Assembly: GCA_036785705.1 (NCBI GenBank)
Contig: JAWUZG010000356.1
Span: 248,001-312,000, forward strand
Source of the DNA: Acanthornis magna
Lineage: Eukaryota > Chordata > Aves > Passeriformes > Acanthizidae
Reading direction: 5' to 3'
DNA: 64,000 bases
A program made the position numbers and the translations under genes. The notes beneath the pieces are model-generated. The model saw only the letters and a list, made by a program, of their open reading frames with translations. It did not search any database and was not told where the DNA came from. Below are positions 1 to 12,904 of this stretch, in pieces (the stretch's first letter is position 1; each line of letters starts with the position of its first letter).

Positions 1-3000
1 TGAGAGAATTGATGAAACAGATATTTGACTGGAAAATAACAGGCTAATGTTAAATGTATCTGTAACAATGAGGAGGCTTAGGCAAAATGCAGAAATATCA
101 ACAAGCAAATAGTAAGAGGCAATGGATGACCTGTGAGATCAAAATAAGGAAAAGAATGGAAATATTAAAGAATAGTGAAGATGCTTATTTTGGAACAGGA
201 AAGTATTAAGGAAGTTATCAAAAGAATAGTTTCTATTCCAGTGTTTAAAATTCAAAAAGAGAGATTAGAAAATAGCAGTGCTGATGAGAAATGGAATGAT
301 CAATGGTTTGGAAAGGCATATGCTGCTAAAAAAGAAAACAGAAGCTTCCTGTCTAAAAGGGGATGTCTGCCAGATAATCAGCTGACGTTTGCATCGAGGT
401 CAGTCACCAACAGTGACTGCAGCATCTCTAAGTTTTTGGACAAGAAAAGTGTTTGAACTAGATTGATCCGTAAGAGTATTTACGCTGAATTCATGGAACT
501 GCAGACTAAGTTGTATGAGCCCCTGTTGCGTTGGTTTCGATCAGGTTTTGCCTAGCAAAGTTCAGCATTATTGTATTTTTTGTCACTGGGAGTTTTTATT
601 TATGTGCAAAGCTAAAAATAATGGCATATGTAGTGCATTTCAAATGTCACCTTTTAGCACAAGCACAGACTTTCAACTCTGCTGACCACTGAGCTTCTGA
701 GATTATTTGTTGGGATGAATGACCCTATCCAAAGCACAGATTGGATAAATCCATGCAAATTTGCCAGCTTCTGGAACAAAACTTTCATCAATTTCTTGTA
801 GCGTTTTGCATATAATTGCATGTATGATCACAGCTATTATTGTGGCTGTTTCTAAGTGGTTTTTGTGCTGCCAACGTGAATGAGTGTTTGATGTCTGGAG
901 AAAGGAGTGTTTTTGCAAATGAAATCTGGAGGTTTTGCATCACCGTACTGGGAAAAGCTGAAAGCAAGGTGATCAACCACACTGCAGCTTTCATGTGCCA
1001 GCTTTCATCCTGGCACCAATACATTTCAACATGAGGGAGAGAACTTTTTTATGGGGAAGAGATGCAGATTTTCTCAAGCTAATCAGCTGAGTTTGTATAT
1101 TCATTAATAATTGTTGCAATCCACTTGAGAACTTGCCCAGATTTAGTCAGACCTGTAACAGAAATCAAGGTATTGCTTAAAGGTCTATTGAAGAAATTTC
1201 CCTGTCCAAGTTCCCTTTGGAGTTAGCTCGAAATCTACAGTCCTTGGTCCAGCAAAACTTAATTATTGTTTGAGTAAGAATTCCAGCATTTTGCTCCATA
1301 ACTTCAAGAGATGTTAGGGTTTTTAGAAAAGAACTGAAGTGCATTGTTATGGTAAGTGTTTTGGTATAATGACAGTACACCAAGATCTACATTTAATTTA
1401 AAATCAATTTTTTAGTTTTAATATTATTGATTCCAAAAGTCATTAGGTTTGATACAAGCCTTTTTTTTACCCATTACCAATACTTGAATAGCAGTTGCTG
1501 TTCACATTTTATGGATGGAGAGAATGATGTGATTGTTGTTCTTTGATAAGAAATAAAGTTCTGATTCATATCAGAACACTAACTTTGTGGATGCAAGTTT
1601 ATAAAAATTTCTTTTTTAGGAACTACTTAATTCCTTATTTTTCAATTATTATTTCTGAAATATGTTTTATGTTCAAGATATAGTTCCAGACCTGAATTAA
1701 ATGTCTTTGAGTCCAAAGAAATATGCTAAAAGAAAATATTTGTTTGGGCACCAAAAACTTGATCCAAATTTTGGTGTCAACATGCTTTTGATTAGGTCAG
1801 TATGTAACATCTTTGTAGTTACACCTTAAATTTAAATGGCTTGGAAAGCTGGAGTACTATTTTTAGGAAACAAATAAAACTTTTTAGACAATAGATTTTA
1901 TTAATGTATATTAAACTTAGGTATAAGTAGGAAGATCAGTTAGAGCATATAGAGTGGGGGTGTTTGGGAAGCAGGAATACAGTCCTATCAGAGAAATAAC
2001 ATGTGCATGGCAGAAATATAGACTAAAACAGAGTTTAATGTTACAGTATTTTTATTTGTTGTCAAAAGAAATAAATCCTTTTATGTCAGCATAGGTGGAA
2101 GAAACCAGCTCATGGAATCTCTTCTGGGCTCAAAGGAGAGCGTTAGTTTTAGTAAGAAATTTTTGGTAAAGCCCAGATGCTGTAGATTTCTATTGGGATT
2201 ACAGTAGAAAGCAGAAATTTTGAAGGAGAGCTATAGGGATGTTCCTTACCCTTTATAGGGAAAGTTTTTCTGCAGATATAGATTATCATGCAAACAGAAA
2301 TGACTCTTTTCTTTTTTACGTCAGTGGATATTGGCATTGTTAGTGTGAAAAGCATGTATGTATAAAAACCTGGAAGCTGGAAACCTTCCTTTGTGCATAA
2401 ATAAATGTTTTTTTAGTAATAAATTAATTACAGCCTGTTTACTGAAGCACATTCTTATATCTTGTAGCCTCACTCAGCTATGTCAGATATTTCTATGAAG
2501 AGTTAACCATTTGATCAATTAATGGCTTCAAAAAGCAAACCAAGAAGAACACCTACAGTTTTTGTGTTGTTTTCCCCTTTCCCAGCTCAGTAAAAACAAC
2601 TTTTCCTGATTTCCTGAGGTTGGCAAAGGCTTTTCAACAGCTCTCTCTAAATCATTGACAGTATTATATTTCAGCTTCCTGGAGGAAAATGAGCATGGTC
2701 TGAGTCAAGGCAGTAGTTTTAAGTGGTCCTCAGGGGCATAGCATCAAATTGCACTGTTGGTGCAATTTTTCTGTCATCATATGAAGGCAGCAGCTGTTGC
2801 ATCAATGGAATTTTTGGATTAGGAAATTCTTGAGGCCAAATCCTGCCCTTGTTTCTATGGCCAGCTTGAAGCAGAACTTGTCCAGTGTGCAGGAGTGAAG
2901 ACCAAGGCATGAAGTGCTATGAAAAGTCAGGTCTGGGAAGGCTGTGAAGCCAAACCATGTGTACATGATTGCTTGTGTTGAGTAGGAGCAGATGCAGAAG

Positions 3001-4967
3001 TGCCAGTCAGCTTTTTGTTGGAGAAGAGTAAAATTTGAAGTCTTGGTTCTTCCTTAAAGAAGTTCACCCTGGCCCAGAATTATTATTACAAGCAGCATGT
3101 AAGTAACAGACCTGTGTCAACAGTGGAGCTGGATCTCCTGGAAATTACATTTGTTCCCAAAGCTCACTTTAGCTGGAGAAGCTTTTCTTAGCAGCTTTTT
3201 TTCCCCCTCCAACTGGTTTGCAAGTTCAGATTTTCCAGGTTCTTGAAGACTCAAGAAGTGCTTATCACTTGCTGTCAGCAGGATGGCAGACCTGTGTGTC
3301 TGTGTCCCCCAGAGCCTTCACTGGCACTCGCTGGCTTTTTTTGGGTTTCCCAGGACTTTACTCATGCAGGAGTGGGCACTGGTGTCACATTGTGACCGTG
3401 GACAGTGTAAAGCCTTGGGAAGCTGTTTGTCCATGTTTGGTGTCGGGGACAGAGCTGTCCCAGGGCAGCAAGGCTGAGCTCCTCAGAGCACATTTCTATT
3501 TCTCGTGCTAAAATGTGTTTCTGAATACTAATTATCATTTACAACTATTTTAATGTCTGCTTAAGAACTTAGCTCAAGGGGAGAAAAAAAAATTATGGTA
3601 ATAGTTTAAAAAGACCACAAAGGCCACATTTTTTAGCAAAGCATTTTGCTTGCTTTACATTAAACATGCCCTCAAGTTCCATATTTATTTTTAATATATT
3701 ACTCCTACATCTTCTCTTCCCCCATAGTGATTTTCCCTTGCTGAATAAGATCCACTCCGCTTTCCTTATCCCAAACAGAGCTGTCAATCTTAAAGTTTAA
3801 ATTGGCATCATCCTTTCCCAGCCCCAGCTGCCCTTGACTTTCTTCAAGTTTTTGTCAGTATGATCTAAGTATAGTGCACTTGTACCCATATATTTTAAAA
3901 TATATACTGGGTTTGTTTCTTTTAGGTAGTACCCAGTCTATCACAATGGTCAAAATTGTTTCTGGCATCCATGGAGATGATTATAATATGTCATAATGTT
4001 GTGAATAGTGTATTGTATTAATATCCTTACATCACATGGAGAATTCAAGATATGAAAAATTGTTCCAGATAGTCAGGAACCTAAAGATTGTTTTTCTATA
4101 CTCTTTAGCATGATTGATTAACAAACTTAGCTTAGACGAGAAATATCCCTATGAAGCTTTTCTGGATTTATTTTGACTGCAAATGAGACCTGTTTCAAAT
4201 TTTGAGCTGAGATGAAATGCATTTAACAAGGGTTATGGTATGATCAGTGGCAAAGCTATTAGAGAGAATTTCTTGCTATTTTTAAGGCCACACTGTTCCT
4301 TCTTCCTTCATCCCAGTGATTTTTATTTATTTTTTCTTCTTCCCCAAATATCTTTTTTTGTTTTGACAGGTTTTCTTGTTCAAATTTGTATTTTATTTTA
4401 AATCTTCAAAGCAAAAGACATCATTGCCATGGTGGATTGTAATACATGATATTTCTAACTGAACTTTTCGTCCACTTGTGAGAGTTCTCTGTTATGGAAG
4501 CTGCCAAGACCCCAGTGTGAATGCAGCATGGGTCTATGTATTTAGAATTTGGACATCACGTATATGTAGTAAAAGCCTGAATTTTGATATGGTATGGATT
4601 ATGTATTAAAAAGAAATTGGCATATTCAAACACATTTTATGATTTAAGGGATAAATAACATGTATTTGGTATAACAGTATCAAAGATGCTCTATGCCAAA
4701 GAGTATTCAGACAATTTCCTGCAAAAGTTGGAGTTTGAATGAATAAGCTGTTAACTTTATTACCTTCAAGCCTTTGTATCTCTAAGTACCACAATATCAG
4801 AGTTTCTGCCATAAAAATATGCAGTGTCTGACTGCAATACATATTGCGAACTGTTTAGTTGTAATATTTTGTTAATGAAACAGGGGTTTTTCCTGTATTT
4901 AGCTCCTGTTTGATAGTTCTATTTCAAAGAACACTAAACTCAAGAATTTATCTAATTTTATGCACTC
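1..4967. other. unique AT-rich non-coding DNA, no gene seen
   Basis: I see no gene, recognisable transposon or RNA here. A 93-codon frame at 175-456 (+) is rich in Lys, Glu and Ser, but the DNA around it is purine-rich and the frame has no clear splice borders, so I treat it as chance. A 97-codon frame at 3218-3511 (+) lies in a short GC-richer stretch and is matched by another frame on the same strand, which argues against coding. An 18-bp perfect AT palindrome lies at 3888-3905. Confidence 0.6.
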
Positions 4968-5036
4968 CCAATAAAGGAAGTTGGACTGGATGACATCTAG
5001 AGGCTCCTTCCAACCAATATTTCTATCACTGTTTGA
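4968..5036 (+). mobile_element. CR1 LINE 3'-end fragment
   Basis: About 70 bp match the 3' end of avian CR1 elements in + orientation. The stretch reads TTGGACTGGATGACATCTAG and then a form of the usual CTTCCAACC block, followed by a decayed ATTCTATGATTCT-like tail (TTTCTATCACTG). CR1 copies are usually 5'-truncated, so a fragment consisting only of the tail is normal. Divergence from the common form suggests an old insertion. The left border is approximate. Confidence 0.8.
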
Positions 5037-5658
5037 TTATTAAAGATACCACTATTAAGTACTTGCAGCCTTGCAATTGTCACCTTTGACAGAGAGAGAG
5101 TAACAGATGCTTATAGTTTAATTTTATTCTTTTAAGAAGGAAAGTTTTTTAGAAGGAAAATGAAGCCAAGACACAGCAATGTCAAATGCAGTAATGGCCC
5201 TACCCTTACCCAACTCTCAGTGAGCATGTAAAGGCCTTAGTGGAGTTTGCTAGTTAACTCATTTAAGTTGTGAAATTCTTTGTAATATAAGCAATATTGG
5301 TTTGTGGTTCCTGTGAAGTTTAGTCTGAAAGGGAATACGCTGGAGACTGTACCTCATAAAGAGCTTGTATCCCGTGTTACAGATGCTCATCTTAGGTGGG
5401 ACAGAAGCAATTCTGAGAGTCAGAACAAGCAAGTTTTAGTTTTGGCCATTTTCCCTTCACCTTGGGGGCAGTGCAGTTCAAGTCATAAAGTGCTTTTGCT
5501 GAGACTGAGCTTTCCAGTTGCATATCAGTGTTCCAGCTGGAGTTCTTATTTTTTTTCCTGAATCCTTGGGTTCACTCCATTTTTTCATTTAACTCTGGTA
5601 ATCAAAAAAGGAATGATCATCAAGCCACCTAAATTATATCCACACTCCTGTGTAGTTT
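5037..5658. other. unique non-coding DNA, no gene seen
   Basis: No repeat or RNA is recognised. An 85-codon frame at 5304-5561 (+) has no splice borders that would support it as an exon and is within the length expected by chance. Confidence 0.55.
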
Positions 5659-5670
5659 ATTGCGCTGTTA

Positions 5671-5748
5671 AGTAACTCTTTGTTTGTTTGATTTGTTTTA
5701 CAGGTAAGTAGCACTTAGAACTGGATAGTCAACAATTTATGGTAAGTA
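5671..5748 (+). promoter_or_regulatory. candidate recursive-splice site with RS-exon
   Basis: A run of T/G-rich pyrimidine-biased sequence ends in TTTGTTTTACAG at 5703 and is followed immediately by GTAAGTAG. The acceptor and a consensus donor are thus fused with no exon between them, which is the defining motif of a recursive (ratchet) splice site. A branch-point-like AGTAACT has its A at about 5675, 28 nt before the AG. A second consensus donor, ATG|GTAAGT, begins at 5742. It would define a 38-nt RS-exon (5704-5741), which has a stop codon in all three frames (TAG, TAA, TAG). Established work on long vertebrate introns describes this same arrangement: the RS-exon is defined first and then removed when the regenerated donor is used. 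Seen: both donors and the acceptor. Inferred: use in a host intron on the + strand. The motif could be chance. Confidence 0.45.
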
Positions 5749-6281
5749 TATTTTGTAATTAGCAAAACTAAAATTAAACTCCTGTTTTGTTCTTTAAAGG
5801 GAATAGACAAAGTAGGGGGTTAATCATACAATAGCATTTGTTTCAGATGCTAATCAGAATGTTTGAAGATGTCATTGGGTTTATATTTTTCTCCTTGAAG
5901 TGTTATTCATCTGTTAGAGGAAGAAATAAATACAAATGCTCTTGGCAATATTTCAAGGAAGTTGAGCAAACAATATTTACTTTAAACACAGTAAACAAAT
6001 GAAGGTTTATTTTTTATTCTCAACTCCTTTCAGTTATAGTAATCTTGGAAGTTGTTTTAACTAAATTAAAATCTCACACACAAATGCAGTGTGTAAACTT
6101 TAGTGTCCCTATAACTTTTTCTGCCACAGGATAACTAAGGCTCTAATGCTTATCCAGTCTTTGGCTTGATGAAAATACTATTAACACTGAGTTCTTATTT
6201 ATGCAGTATAATGAACAGATCTTAGATCTTGCTTCCTAAAATATGCCTGTGTCAGTTCCCTTCCCCTTCAGCTGGGGAAAT
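5749..6281. other. unique non-coding DNA, no gene seen
   Basis: Downstream flank of the recursive-splice candidate. It is AT-rich, with no open frame of note, repeat or RNA. Confidence 0.6.
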
Positions 6282-6340
6282 AATCACAGAATAGTTGCAA
6301 GGGACCTCTGGAGACCATGTAGTCCAAGCCAATAGTGGTG
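6282..6340 (-). mobile_element. CR1 LINE 3'-end fragment
   Basis: The + strand reads ATCACAGAATAGTTGCAAGG, then GACCTCTGGAGACC and a form of the CATCTAGTCCAA block. This is the reverse complement of a CR1 3' end. Similarity fades after about 6335, so only the terminal piece is secure. It is diverged and therefore probably old. Confidence 0.8.
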
Positions 6341-6345
6341 AAGTG

Positions 6346-9300
6346 ACCCTAATAGTAGCAATAGTGTGAAAAGATATCCTCAGCCACTCTCAGGGCTCTG
6401 ACAAGGCTTGCCATCCCCTGTGGGTGCACAGGTGTTATAAAATAAATCCAGTTTTTCTGGTGTATATCACTGCTCTCATTATTTTAAAGTCTTAGTATGG
6501 TACTCAGTTGCTGCCCAAGCAAACTTTAAAATTCAAATGTTCAGTTTTAGCTTTTTAACTTCCCAGCCTCTCCAGAAGCAGTTGTTATACTGTTAATATA
6601 CTGTGAAAGGTGTTACAGCTTTGAACTGCAGTGTTGGGAATTAATAAGTGTACATGGCACATTTTTTCTTGTGGTAAGACTGATAGGCGCTCCGCACTTG
6701 ACACTGATGCTGTTTGAGCACTTGATCCTCTTAGAAAGTGACTGTGTTTTCCTCCCTGTAGTTTTAACTTTGTAGAAGTTTTTTTTTTTTTTGTTGTCAC
6801 TCAACTCCATAGAATTCTTACTTGATGGGGGGGTTTTTGTTTGGTTTGGTTTGTTTTTTTAGTAAGATTTTTTCATTTCTTCTCTTCACAGGTGGATTTT
6901 TTTTTTCTCTTGGGGACATTTTTATTTTGAATTCATATTGTTCTCTTTAACTGATCACACAACTCGCTCATCCTTAGTCATGGAGGATTTTTCTTTCAAC
7001 TTTGCCGTGCATTAATGACACCAGTAAGTTTATGACCTAGTCTATGTTTGTTTTAAATTTCAGTAATTCATTTGTGTTTTTTATAACAGTGCCCTAATTA
7101 TCTGATCTTCTTTGACTAAGCTTTTCTCATTTTCCCATGACATCTTCTCCAGAGGTTTACTTGTGCTGCCTGCTTTCTGTCATCTTTTGTAAACTGTTCT
7201 GCCACAGGATTATTGCTCTACATCAGCTAACACTTTTTTCTCTGAGATTTTTTTTAAAAAATGCATATTTTTGTATGCACATGCAAAAGTGAGGTAGATG
7301 TGAAGTCACATTTAAACACGGGCTGACAGAGCAATAAAATATGTTCACTAAAACTGTCTAGACCCACGTCTGCATATGGAGTTACATCTTCTTTGCAGAG
7401 GCCAACTCTGAATTTCTTCTGCCCTTTGAGACACCATTATCACCTTGCATCAGTGTTCTATCTCCTGCCTGCTAAGTTGGTTACATTGTTGTTTTTCCAA
7501 AAATTTAATTTTTTGAAGGTGGGTTACAGGGCTGGTTTAGACAAATAGGAAGGAAGAATGGATGCTTTTCATTTGTGTTTTCATTTGTCCTGTCTCTCAG
7601 AAGTGAGGAGGGGAGTCTTACAGTTCTTCCTGGCAGACTCAGCTCATGGTTCCCCTTTAGGAAAGGATTTCAAGAGGTGATTTCCTACTCTAGAGCCACA
7701 TGTTGGGCCTGGAGTTAAGAAAATCTAAAAGGATCTGCTGACTAGGATTTGGCTATCCCAGTTCAAGCCACTAGCAGTTTTTTTGCAGAAAAAGTTACCT
7801 CTGAACAGCAGAGGTAACAAAAATCTCCCTAGTCGTCCTGCTAATTCACTATTTCTCTTGTGGAGTCTTTTAATGTACTTTTTACATAACTTTCAATATG
7901 TTCTCCTAAGATTGTATGTATGTCTTGCATATCTTTCACCTTTTATCCAGAAATATCCAGAAATACTTCACCTTTCACTCCAGAAATGGAGTATATCATA
8001 TATGCTTCTCGTACTGCAAAAACAGTAAGTCTTTTGGTTAAAGTGAGAACTGAAATGTTATCACAAGACACTCTGAAAAAATATGAGGCATCTCTTTAAA
8101 ATAATATCCCTTATTCTTGAAGTGTCAAATAATTTTTTGTGCAATTTTTCCAGAGACTGGTTATTTAGACTGAGATAAAATTAATGAAAATTAAAATTTT
8201 CTCATATGTGAGAAATTTCTTGCATCTTCAGCTGTGTTTTATTGTGGCAAATGGTCTCAAAGGCAATGCCTTACATGCATGAAACTTTCTAGAAAAGTGA
8301 CTAGTGAGTACACCTATGAGATTTATGACAATACTTCTAGAGGTCGTTTTTCTTATTTGCTTTTACCTGGGATTTGCTATGCTGAAGCACTTGAAAATAA
8401 GCTATTTCTTCAAAGAAACTGATGAAGATTTGTGCTCTAAAGATGGGGCTTTTCACCTCCTGTTCTGGATGAGCCTGTTTATTAAAAACAGCCTTAACAG
8501 AAAGATCATCTTCTGGTAATCTGTTGACTGTGGTTTGGTTTGGGCACTGTTGGGCATCTTCCCCGGATGGGCTTTCTGACAGTATTGGAAAGGGAAGTCT
8601 GTTCTCATTTCCACTGGCAGCAAGCTGCAGCCGTGATCATTTAGTTTCACCATAAAATTTCAGGCACTGTTTCTTTGTTGTTTTTCCTTTGGTACCTCTT
8701 TTGCTCTTGTACTCTTAATTTTGAAGCAACACAAAATTCTGGCCAGAAAATAGGCCTTACCTTTTCCTAAGAGTCATCAGCATTGCAAAAAGATTTGTAA
8801 TACAGCAATCATCAGCTGAAATGGTGGTACTCTTCCCTTTGTCTCAGCAATTGTACAATACTTCCCTTTTATAGGCAGTCAAGATTAGCTCTCCTATTGG
8901 CTTTAGATGGTAGGGATTTACTCTCATATAGCACCAAAATCATAAGCAATAGAAATAATTACACTGGAACCAATGCATCTAAGTAAAGCAGTTAGATTAT
9001 GTATTTATTAAAATAATAATAAAATATCAGTTCATCTCTGTTTGACTCCATCTTAACCTGCACCTGTCATATTCACCATTTTATAACTCTTTCATTACTG
9101 TGTTTCTCTCAGTGAAGGAAAGAATAAGAACTGTGCATGACTGAGAGATGCAACTGAGACTTTCAGTTCTCAATGAGTTACCCTGCTACATTTCCATCTT
9201 ATGGTGCTTCTAAATGTTTTATGCTAGCTGCCTTATTGGAATATGGAAGATGAAAATTTAGGTGCTGTCTTGATAATGTGAAAGGTATGCTCCCACTTTC

Positions 9301-11940
9301 ACTAGGCTTTCTAAAAGCTTTGGAAAAGGAATGATAGCAAAAGGGATATTTTATATAGCAAAAAGACATGGCACTAATTTCTTCCATCCAAAAATGTAAA
9401 ATCTTTGTTTTGTGTGAGAGGATAACTACCTGAGTGTTTGACTTGCCAAAAAAGTTGAAGGGATTAATGGAAGATTTTATGGTTCAGTAGTTGTTGAAAT
9501 GTAACAGGTAACTGATGCTGTTTTGGTTGTTTCCTACTATTTCTTTAACATCCTTTAAAACAAACCCTCTGTTAACTTTTCTAAACATTAAAACTTGCAT
9601 CAAGCAATAAATTTGTTGATTGGTTTCCTGAGAGTGGAAGGGTCTCAATCTGATATTGTTTAAATTTCCCAGTTTCCAGGGTGAAGGAGCATTTATAGAA
9701 CAGCACAAGAGGCAATTTCGCTGCTTTGCTTTGTCAGCGTGCCTCAGGAGGAAGATCTGAGGGACCACATCTGGATTTACGAGAGGATGTCCCTCTTTTT
9801 GTGCTTTTCATCCCTTTTCCTGTCTGCAGGCCCTTTCCACAGTGTTGCAAATTAACACTAACTTCTGGGGGGGCTTTGAAGATGTTGGGTGCTCGCCTAC
9901 AGTCTGGGCTGACACTGCCAAGATAATGTCCCTGAGCAATCAGGTGCTGCTAAATTGTGATGATCAGAATGGTTTGTTGGGACAAATTCATAGTTGTGGC
10001 TTATGGAGGAATTTCTGTTCCCTGTTACAATTTTTTTCTGAGCTTTTATTATTTTCTATGTAATGCTTTCACAACAACAGCCATTTTATTAACTTGACTT
10101 TGAAGCTGAAAAGCTACAAACTAGAGGCAGCTTAAGTGATGTTTATGCCCCACTTAGAGCAAGGGGGTTACCTGGGCCCTGGCACTGCTACTGTGTGGGT
10201 CCTCTCCTCTACATCCAGACTATTCTGAATGTGGGCAAGAGCAGGATCTCATCCTTCAGCTAAGCAGCACAATCTGGTTGTGAGCAGGGATGCTGATGCC
10301 CCTGGTATGCTGGCCATGCCTGGGATCCCATGCCCTGTAATTCAGTGAGTGACTAATAGGGAAATCTGGCATATTTTTTTGACAGTAAAAATCACAGGAT
10401 CTTGTAGAGGCAAACAAGGCAGTTTCAGTGGAGCTGTGCCTGCTGAGATAGTAAGCTGTGATAAAACACAGTCTGAAAATAATTTAGCTCTTTTTGGAAG
10501 GAAACAATTCAGAGTATATATGCTTAAAGTCCTTGCGGGTTTAGTCATTGTCTAATGTAACTACAACAAAAATTCAAATCCTATTCCTATGATGAGCTTC
10601 CATGTGGTTATCACTGAGACATGGTCATTTGTCAAAACTTAATGGACCACAAAAAATGAGTGTCTCAACAACTGCATCTATATTCATGTTTTAATTCAGA
10701 TCAGGGATGCTCCTCTGAAGTGAATTTCCTAGTTGGTCCCCTTTGATTGGTCTTGGTTGAACAGCAGTGCACGAAGAATGTGAAGTTGATGGTTTTTTTT
10801 TTAATGAAACTAAACTAGAGGATGTGCTCAGGGAGTCTTGAATGCACACCAGGTACGTGTGAGCTTCAGGACAAGGCATCAAAGCAGAGCTAGTCTGAAG
10901 TCTGAACAGAGAAACAGCAAAATCTGAAATACATAGAGTAGGGATGACAGATCCTCAGCAGTGTATTTTGGTATATAGATCAGTTCCTATTTGCCTGTAA
11001 TAGTGCTTAGTACTGGTAAAATACCACAGAAATGTGTGTTATTCTGCACGTTGGAAAGTGAGTCTTAGTATGTGAGGAATGTCAAAGCTGAGAATTTGGA
11101 ATGGATGTCTCTGCCCAGTTTTAAAATGTATTTATGCATATTTAGCATTTCTGCAACTGAAAAACTAATTCTTGATTGTATCCAAAAAGAGGACCCTTGC
11201 TTTAGTGTTAGAGATGCAAGAACCTCTTCCTTCAGTTGCAGGGTGAGTGCAGCTCACTCTGCAGAGCTCTGTAGTGATGTGCTGTGCCTTTTCCACATAC
11301 TCTGAAGAATGAGTCCAAAGAAAAATGACTCTTTGGGGTCAATGGCAAATAAACCTTCCCTCCTTTTCTTACAGGTGGTCCTTAATCCCCAGAAAAATCA
11401 GAGCAGCTAGTTGTGTTGGGGCATTGTTGCTGTGTCTTAGTCTTACGCATACTTTGGAGAATGAAAGTTGCTGTGAGTTTTAGCAAAATTCTGTTCCAGG
11501 CACTGTGCAAAGCTTCAGTGCCTCTCCATGTCCCAGGTGAGCATGTCTGAGTAACAACACAATGATCCAGCTCATGAAGCTGCAGAATGAAGTCCTGTGT
11601 TACTGAAGGCTGCAGCAAGAGGTCATGAAGTGGCTGGTGTGACTAAACTAGTGTGGCAGTGTTAGGGAGGCTGCTGCTGAATGAGAGAGAAAAACTGACT
11701 GGAAAAGACAAGAGTCAAGGAGCAGAGATGAGCGCCTTGTAAAAAACATTCATAGGCCATAACAGAGTCCAACAAAGGTTTTTTAATTAGTAACACTAAA
11801 GATGGGTTAGAAAATTGCACCTGGACCAGCATTATTCACATATGGGGTGAAGTTCGTAAGGATTTAATTTCAGCAGTAATAGTTTCCTCTTATAAATAAC
11901 AGTCTGAAGCTGCTACACCAAGGAGGTTGCTGTTATTGCC
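6346..11940. other. unique non-coding DNA with T-rich simple tracts
   Basis: T-rich simple sequence lies at about 6780-6792, 6824-6860 (G7 then GTTTGGTTTGG) and 6896-6910. A strong acceptor-like tract ends in TCTTCACAG at 6891, but no donor lies at a sensible distance in an open frame. A second acceptor-like tract, CTTTTCTTACAG, ends at 11374 and is likewise isolated. Open frames (at most 94 codons, for example 9484-9768 minus) are within chance. No transposon or RNA is recognised. Confidence 0.55.
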
Positions 11941-11945
11941 TTATT

Positions 11946-11965
11946 GGGGGGGGTGGGGGGGTGGG
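11946..11965 (+). repeat. G-rich run, G-quadruplex capable
   Basis: Eight G, T, seven G, T and three G follow each other within 20 bases. The first two runs can be split to provide four tracts of at least three G, so an intramolecular quadruplex is possible on the + strand. The run is isolated in AT-rich DNA with no adjacent gene or promoter. Confidence 0.7.
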
Positions 11966-11969
11966 AAGT

Positions 11970-12900
11970 GAATACTGGAGGGGTGAAATTACTTGTTTCA
12001 AGTCACTCAGCTGGTCCAAACAGATTGAGCAGCAATTCCCAGTCTCCCTAAAGTATCAGAGCAGTGCATAGTGTGTGCAGTATATATAAACCAACAAACA
12101 CCAGTTTGTGACTCTGTGGCACAGCATGGCGGGGCTCACCCAGCATCTGGGAGCTGCCTCCTCAGTACCTGGATCTGGGATAGGGAGGAGGAAGACTGGG
12201 GGTGGACTCGTCCTTCTCCCACGAGTGGCCAAGGTCTTCCAGTTGCTACCAAAAACTATGTGCAGTCATGCAAAATTAATATATAATCCAAGTGTGTAGG
12301 TTGAGTGGTTGATATGAGCTACTGTGGTGGCCAAATTTTGTTGAGTGCCAATACTGTCAGCAAGTTGTCCCTCATCATTTTGTAGGTATTAGTAAGTTCA
12401 TTTCGTGTTCTTTGATAGTGCTTATTATCTAAATTATTTTAAATGGTTTGTGTCAGTTCAGTAAATACTGGTTATGATTTAAAAAGCATTTTCACAGGTG
12501 CTTTACTACATTTGTATTCAAGAGGCATATGCTCCTTTGCATACATCATATAGATAGGCAGTCACTTTCAGAAGTTGATGTTTCACCCATGTATGGATGG
12601 ATTTCTATGAGATGAAGTAGAGACTTCTCTGTCAGAGAAAACCATTGTAACTCTCAAATTCTTTGGTCTTGTCATTTTATTCCAAAGCGTGCAAATGACT
12701 TCCAGGCATAAAATCTCCAGAAAGTATTCGTAACTTTGCATGAGGAGCCTGATCCAAAGGTTTCCTTCTTTCAAAGCTGCTGGAAAGTAGGCAGCATGTG
12801 TGTCACCTGCCAGAGCAGCCTCAGGCTCTAGCTCACCCTCCTCGTGGCAGATCTGTACTCAGGCTGTATTCATGGCACCGTGCTGGCTTCTGCTTTAGTT
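11970..12900. other. unique non-coding DNA, no gene seen
   Basis: A moderately GC-rich stretch at about 12110-12245 carries overlapping short frames (71 and 63 codons) in two + frames, which argues against either being real. No repeat family is recognised. Confidence 0.55.
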
Positions 12901-12904
12901 ACCA

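Noticed and set aside
175..456. 93-codon + frame with charged, protein-like composition
   Set aside because: Its length is well within chance for this window. It lies in purine-rich DNA that gives Lys/Glu codons, and it has no clear splice border or known domain.
1748..1781. Possible microRNA-like hairpin (GGCACCAAAA ... TTTTGGTGTC)
   Set aside because: The stem is only about 10 bp including a wobble pair, too short for a microRNA precursor and common by chance.
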